Made by a program: the position numbers and the translations under genes. Positions 61,354 to 64,000 of a DNA stretch of 64,000 nucleotides are shown piece by piece. Origin of the DNA: an uncultured Eubacterium sp. GTDB lineage: Bacteria; Bacillota; Clostridia; Oscillospirales; Acutalibacteraceae. Each line of letters begins with the position of its first letter. Positions within the stretch are counted from its first letter, which is position 1. The DNA lies in contig UQPH01000002.1 in the NCBI GenBank assembly GCA_900542875.1, positions 45,918 through 109,917 on the forward strand, given 5' to 3'. A model generated the notes under the pieces. It did not search any database and was not told where the DNA came from. It worked only from the letters and a program-made list of their open reading frames with translations.

Positions 61354-61752
61354 TCAGTTGTTTTCTTTGTCTGTGATTATTTTGAACAGCTCTTTAATTC
61401 TGTCAGTTTGTTCTGATAGGTAGAGGTAGCCGAACAGAGCCTCTATGCCCGTGGCGATATGGTATTCGCCCTGGCTTGCGGATTTCGGATTATGTCCGAC
61501 CTTTGCGTTTCTGCCTCGTTTATATACTGCCGTTTCCTGTTCGGTCAGCACATTCTTGATTTTATCATAGGCTAAAGTTTGCGCTTTTGCCGAAACAAAT
61601 TTTATGCTTTCACGGTGCAAGTCGTTTACGGGACGGTTTGCCTGCAATACAAGGCTTTCTCTTACGAGCATTTCATACACGCAGTCCCCGATGAACGCAA
61701 GATTCAGCGGACTGAGTTCATTCGGATGCGCTTCTTTATCTGTAAATCTCAT
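61354..61752 (-). CDS. mrnC: Mini-ribonuclease 3
   Basis: 132 residues. LSPLNLAFIGDCVYEMLVRE is the RNase III-like catalytic helix, and YHIATGIEALFGYLYLSEQT holds the second acidic cluster. It lacks a double-stranded RNA-binding domain, the mark of Mini-III, which matures 23S rRNA ends. Its start overlaps the obgE stop (TAATG). Confidence 0.95.
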   Translation of the reverse strand: MRFTDKEAHPNELSPLNLAFIGDCVYEMLVRESLVLQANRPVNDLHRESIKFVSAKAQTLAYDKIKNVLTEQETAVYKRGRNAKVGHNPKSASQGEYHIATGIEALFGYLYLSEQTDRIKELFKIITDKENN

Positions 61753-63023
61753 TACGGAATATACTCGAATTCAATATCGTAAAGGCTGACAATGTCGCCC
61801 TCTTGTATTCCTTTTTCTCTGAGCGCGTCGAAAATTCCGCTCTTTTCAAGCACTCTTTGCATATATTGCAGAGCTTCGTAGTCTGTTATGTCTATGCCCT
61901 TGAGCACTTTTGGAAACCACTTTGCCTCGACAAGAAAATAGCCGTCGTCAACCTGCGTAATCTTAAATGAATTATTGTCCTCTATGAATGCTTCAAACGG
62001 AATTTCTTCGGTGTCGTATTCCTTAATCGGGGGCAGCGTTTGCAGCATATTCCATGTTACATTCATAAGTTCTTTTGTACCCTCGCAAATGGGTGCACAT
62101 ATGGAGTAGTATTCATAGCCTTTTGAATTTACATAATTCTTAAATTCTTCAATTTGTTCGGGCTCCGCCATATCAATTTTATTTCCTGCAACAATCATAG
62201 GTCGCTGTGCAAGTTCGGGATTGAATTTAACGAGCTCTTCGTTGATTTTTTCAAAATCGTCAATCGGATTTCTGCCCTCACTGCCGCTGACATCTACTAT
62301 GTGAATAAGCATTCTGCAACGCTCAATGTGTCGTAAAAACTGATGACCGAGACCTATACCCTCGCTCGCACCCTCTATAAGACCCGGAATGTCTGCAATG
62401 ACGAAACTGCTGCCTTCGCCCATGCTCACAACGCCCAAATTAGGTACAAGAGTTGTAAAGTGATAATCTCCGATTTTCGGTTTCGCCTGTGATACCACGG
62501 AGATGAGACTGCTTTTTCCGACAGACGGATAGCCTACAAGACCCACATCCGCCAGAAGTTTCAGTTCAAGGCTTACTTCCCATTCTTCGCCCGGTGTGCC
62601 CGGCTTTGCAAATCTGGGAACCTGGCGGGTCGAGGTGGCAAAATGTATATTTCCCCAGCCGCCTTTTCCACCCTTTGCGGCAACAAAGCGCTCTGTTTTG
62701 CTCATATCAGCAATTACAGCCTTTGAGTTCGCCTCACGGATAATTGTACCTCTCGGAACCTTAATCTCTAAATCTTTGCCTTTTTTTCCGTTACAGCGAC
62801 CGCCTTTTCCGCCCTCACCGTTCGGTGCGGAATACTTGCGCTTGTATCTGAAGTCCGCAAGGGTTGCCAGATTATCGTCAACAACAAATACGACATCGCC
62901 GCCCTTGCCGCCGTCACCGCCGTCGGGACCGCCTGCGGCTACATATTTTTCACGGTGAAATGCAACCGCACCTGCACCGCCGTCGCCGCCCTTTATTTTT
63001 ATTTTAGCTATATCTACAAACAT
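61752..63023 (-). CDS. obgE: GTPase Obg
   Basis: 423 residues. The Gly-rich N-terminal Obg domain (VDIAKIKIKGGDGGAGAVAF ... GEGGKGGRCNGKKGKDL), GTPase domain with VGYPSVGKSSLISVVS, DIPGLIEGASEGIGLGHQFL and AGNKIDMAE, and a C-terminal OCT domain (about 350-423). It acts in late 50S assembly and stress control. rpmA and rplU, often upstream, are absent. Confidence 0.97.
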   Translation of the reverse strand: MFVDIAKIKIKGGDGGAGAVAFHREKYVAAGGPDGGDGGKGGDVVFVVDDNLATLADFRYKRKYSAPNGEGGKGGRCNGKKGKDLEIKVPRGTIIREANSKAVIADMSKTERFVAAKGGKGGWGNIHFATSTRQVPRFAKPGTPGEEWEVSLELKLLADVGLVGYPSVGKSSLISVVSQAKPKIGDYHFTTLVPNLGVVSMGEGSSFVIADIPGLIEGASEGIGLGHQFLRHIERCRMLIHIVDVSGSEGRNPIDDFEKINEELVKFNPELAQRPMIVAGNKIDMAEPEQIEEFKNYVNSKGYEYYSICAPICEGTKELMNVTWNMLQTLPPIKEYDTEEIPFEAFIEDNNSFKITQVDDGYFLVEAKWFPKVLKGIDITDYEALQYMQRVLEKSGIFDALREKGIQEGDIVSLYDIEFEYIP

Positions 63024-63067
63024 AATTTTCCCTATTCTTTTTGTAAAATTTATTTCGATTTGCCGTT

Positions 63068-63096
63068 ATTATAACACGTAATATGCGTTATTGCAA
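63068..63096 (-). promoter_or_regulatory. Promoter of obgE-mrnC
   Basis: On the minus strand: TTGCAA (63091-63096), 17-bp spacer, TATAAT (63068-63073). Confidence 0.75.
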
Positions 63097-63193
63097 CCTT
63101 GACGAGCACAGGTTAAATAATATATTTATTATTTGCATATTGAACTTAAAATGCCGTTTATCGGGCAAAATTTTTTTCTTATATCCATTTAAC

Positions 63194-63501
63194 AAAAGAG
63201 CCGAGGCTGGGGCACACCGCATAAGAAAGTAATTGGTTTAAGCTTTCCGAATTTCGCCCATTGCACTATTAAAAAATCCCGTTAATACGCAAGTATTAGC
63301 GGGATTTTGTTAATGCACACTGAACAAAATCAGTTCGCTTAAACTGCTTTGCACTTAAAAACCAAAAGAGCAGATGAAAGACAAGGCATAATTTGCAGGG
63401 CAGGCTGCCGCCTTCACTGTAAATTTAACGCAGTATTTCGCTGTTTATTTGGTTTTTAAGCATTTATTCCTTATGTAGTACGCCCCTTGCTCGGCTCTTT
63501 T
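63194..63501 (+). repeat. Structured dispersed repeat, copy 2
   Basis: Same element as 8346-8635 and same orientation. Outer arms AAAAGAGCCGAG (63194-63205) and CTCGGCTCTTTT (63490-63501) pair perfectly. The inner terminal repeat has drifted (GGGGCACACCGCATAAG against CTTATGTAGTACGCCCC). The central hairpin is kept (63274-63288 with 63293-63307) but its loop reads GCAA instead of TTGC. About 11 extra bases (CTGTTTATTT region) lie near the right end. No coding frame. Confidence 0.8.
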
Positions 63502-63509
63502 CAAAGTTA

Positions 63510-63543
63510 TGGCACCCCATGCGAGAATCGAACTCACAACTAA
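63510..63543 (-). other. Isolated tRNA 3' half (T arm, acceptor strand, CCA), possible attachment site
   Basis: Minus strand: GTGAG-TTCGATT-CTCGC forms a T arm, followed by ATGGGGT, G and CCA. No matching 5' acceptor strand (ACCCCAT) or D arm occurs in the next 150 bases upstream, so this is not a whole tRNA. Such 3' fragments are left at one end of elements that integrate into tRNA genes. Confidence 0.45.
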
Positions 63544-63851
63544 CCCTCAGGAGAAGCCCTCGAAGGGCATTTTTGACTCCCTTGAAATCCCTGAAAGGCC
63601 TTGATTTTACTGGCTTTTCCGAGCATTTACTGTTAATCAAATCTCGTCTGAAATCTGCTAATATTTTGAGGGTTTTTGCCCTCATTTTAGCAAGATATTA
63701 GCACCTGCTAATAAATACGGGAAACATCATACAGTTAATATGATGCTCATAAATCACCGAATTTACACTCACAGCTTGCGTGCCCTCTTATAGGAATACA
63801 TTTATTCGTATTCTAATATTATAATGGATTTTGACCATTTTTACAACATTT
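63544..63851. other. Gene-poor stretch between tRNA-like fragment and ATPase remnant
   Basis: No convincing gene. It holds a hairpin TTTTGAGGG-TTTTTG-CCCTCATTTT near 63663-63690, flanked by GCTAATAT and ATATTAGC in inverted order, and AT-rich sequence to 63850. The short minus-strand frame across 63464-63685 runs through the repeat end and tRNA-like piece and is not credible. Confidence 0.4.
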
Positions 63852-64000
63852 TCAGTAACAGCAAAAGGCAACCCCTTTCGGATTGCCTTCTCCTTTTGAA
63901 AGCAGGGCGGCAATGGAAAGCATTAACTTGCTTTTTCCATCGCCGGGATCGCCCTGCAACAGCGTAACCTTGCCGAACGGAATATACGGATACCACAGCC
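63852..64000 (-). pseudogene. AAA ATPase fragment of a mobile element (RepA-like), truncated
   Basis: Reverse-strand reading from the window edge gives LWYPYIPFGKVTLLQGDPG, then DGKSKLMLSIAALLSKGEG, the Walker A region of the RecA/RepA-like ATPases found in integrated conjugative and phage elements of Clostridia. In intact relatives about 200 more residues follow. Here the frame ends after only about ten (TGA at 63852-63854), inside a terminator hairpin. It looks like the broken end of an inserted element; the part beyond the window is unseen. Confidence 0.6.
63861..63889 (-). terminator. Terminator hairpin inside the ATPase remnant
   Basis: On the minus strand AAGGCAATCC and GGGTTGCCTT pair (one G-U), followed by TTGC (the stem itself ends in TT). 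It lies within the last codons of the truncated ATPase frame, showing that unrelated sequence has been joined there. Confidence 0.6.

Noticed and set aside
63510..63600. Complete tRNA gene
   Set aside because: T arm and 3' acceptor strand with CCA are present but no D arm, anticodon arm or 5' acceptor strand can be found.

Overview
The window reads as the chromosome of a low-to-mid GC, Gram-positive, spore-forming anaerobe of the class Clostridia, most likely an Oscillospirales/Ruminococcaceae-type gut commensal. The evidence is an uninterrupted sigK with a SigK-type pro-sequence, the ECF transporter component BioY, the order dprA-topA-trmFO-plsX-rnc-elp3-smc-ftsY-rdgB-yhbY-nadD-yqeK-rsfS-leuS, stand-alone PurO, MrnC, and a host-glycan pathway (GH136-like plus GH112). 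The genus cannot be fixed from sequence reading alone.

Layout. 1-5.7 kb: a minus-strand CmpB-like membrane protein, a DUF308 protein and a TetR regulator, divergent from a 34-codon leader ORF, a terminator hairpin and a heterodimeric ABC exporter. The leader carries an Arg-Leu-Arg motif, which suggests drug-induced ribosome stalling and attenuation. 5.7-8.3 kb: a divergent pair of membrane glycosyltransferase and GtrB/DPM1-like lipid-linked sugar transferase. 8.3-8.6 kb: copy 1 of a structured repeat with terminal inverted repeats. 8.7-14.7 kb: two-component system, ABC ATPase, FtsX permease and an anchored CARDB-like protein. 14.9-20.3 kb: an alanine/glycine symporter, then a three-gene set (small helper, GH136-like beta-helix protein, GH112 phosphorylase) for lacto-N-biose or galacto-N-biose units. 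20.5-25.3 kb: a degenerate sortase-like protein with a membrane partner, a GNAT-like acyltransferase, bioY under a BirA-type operator, sigK, and an orphan HprK-like ATPase.

25.5-43.2 kb is one dense plus-strand housekeeping run for RNA modification, DNA topology and segregation, lipid synthesis, protein targeting, NAD and ribosome functions. A CadC-like metal sensor and a BspA-like surface protein follow. 45.6-49.9 kb is a purine operon (purE, purM, purN, purO, purD). 49.9-52.9 kb is a MacA/MacB-like adaptor and permease lacking their own ATPase. ilvC (minus) follows, beside a FadR-type GntR regulator; AGTTGTC motifs lie in the ilvC promoter and upstream of the regulator gene. Next come a DUF815 ATPase and a second response regulator/kinase pair with an HtrA protease.

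60.3-64 kb is more mosaic: a decayed flavodoxin gene, a four-helix-bundle gene preceded by an array of mini-hairpins with near-identical linkers, tRNA-Val, mrnC and obgE, then repeat copy 2, an isolated tRNA 3' half and a truncated AAA ATPase that look like the edge of an integrated element. The items most worth follow-up are the leader-peptide attenuator of the ABC exporter, the split GH136/GH112 locus without signal peptides, the mini-hairpin array, and the two-copy structured repeat.
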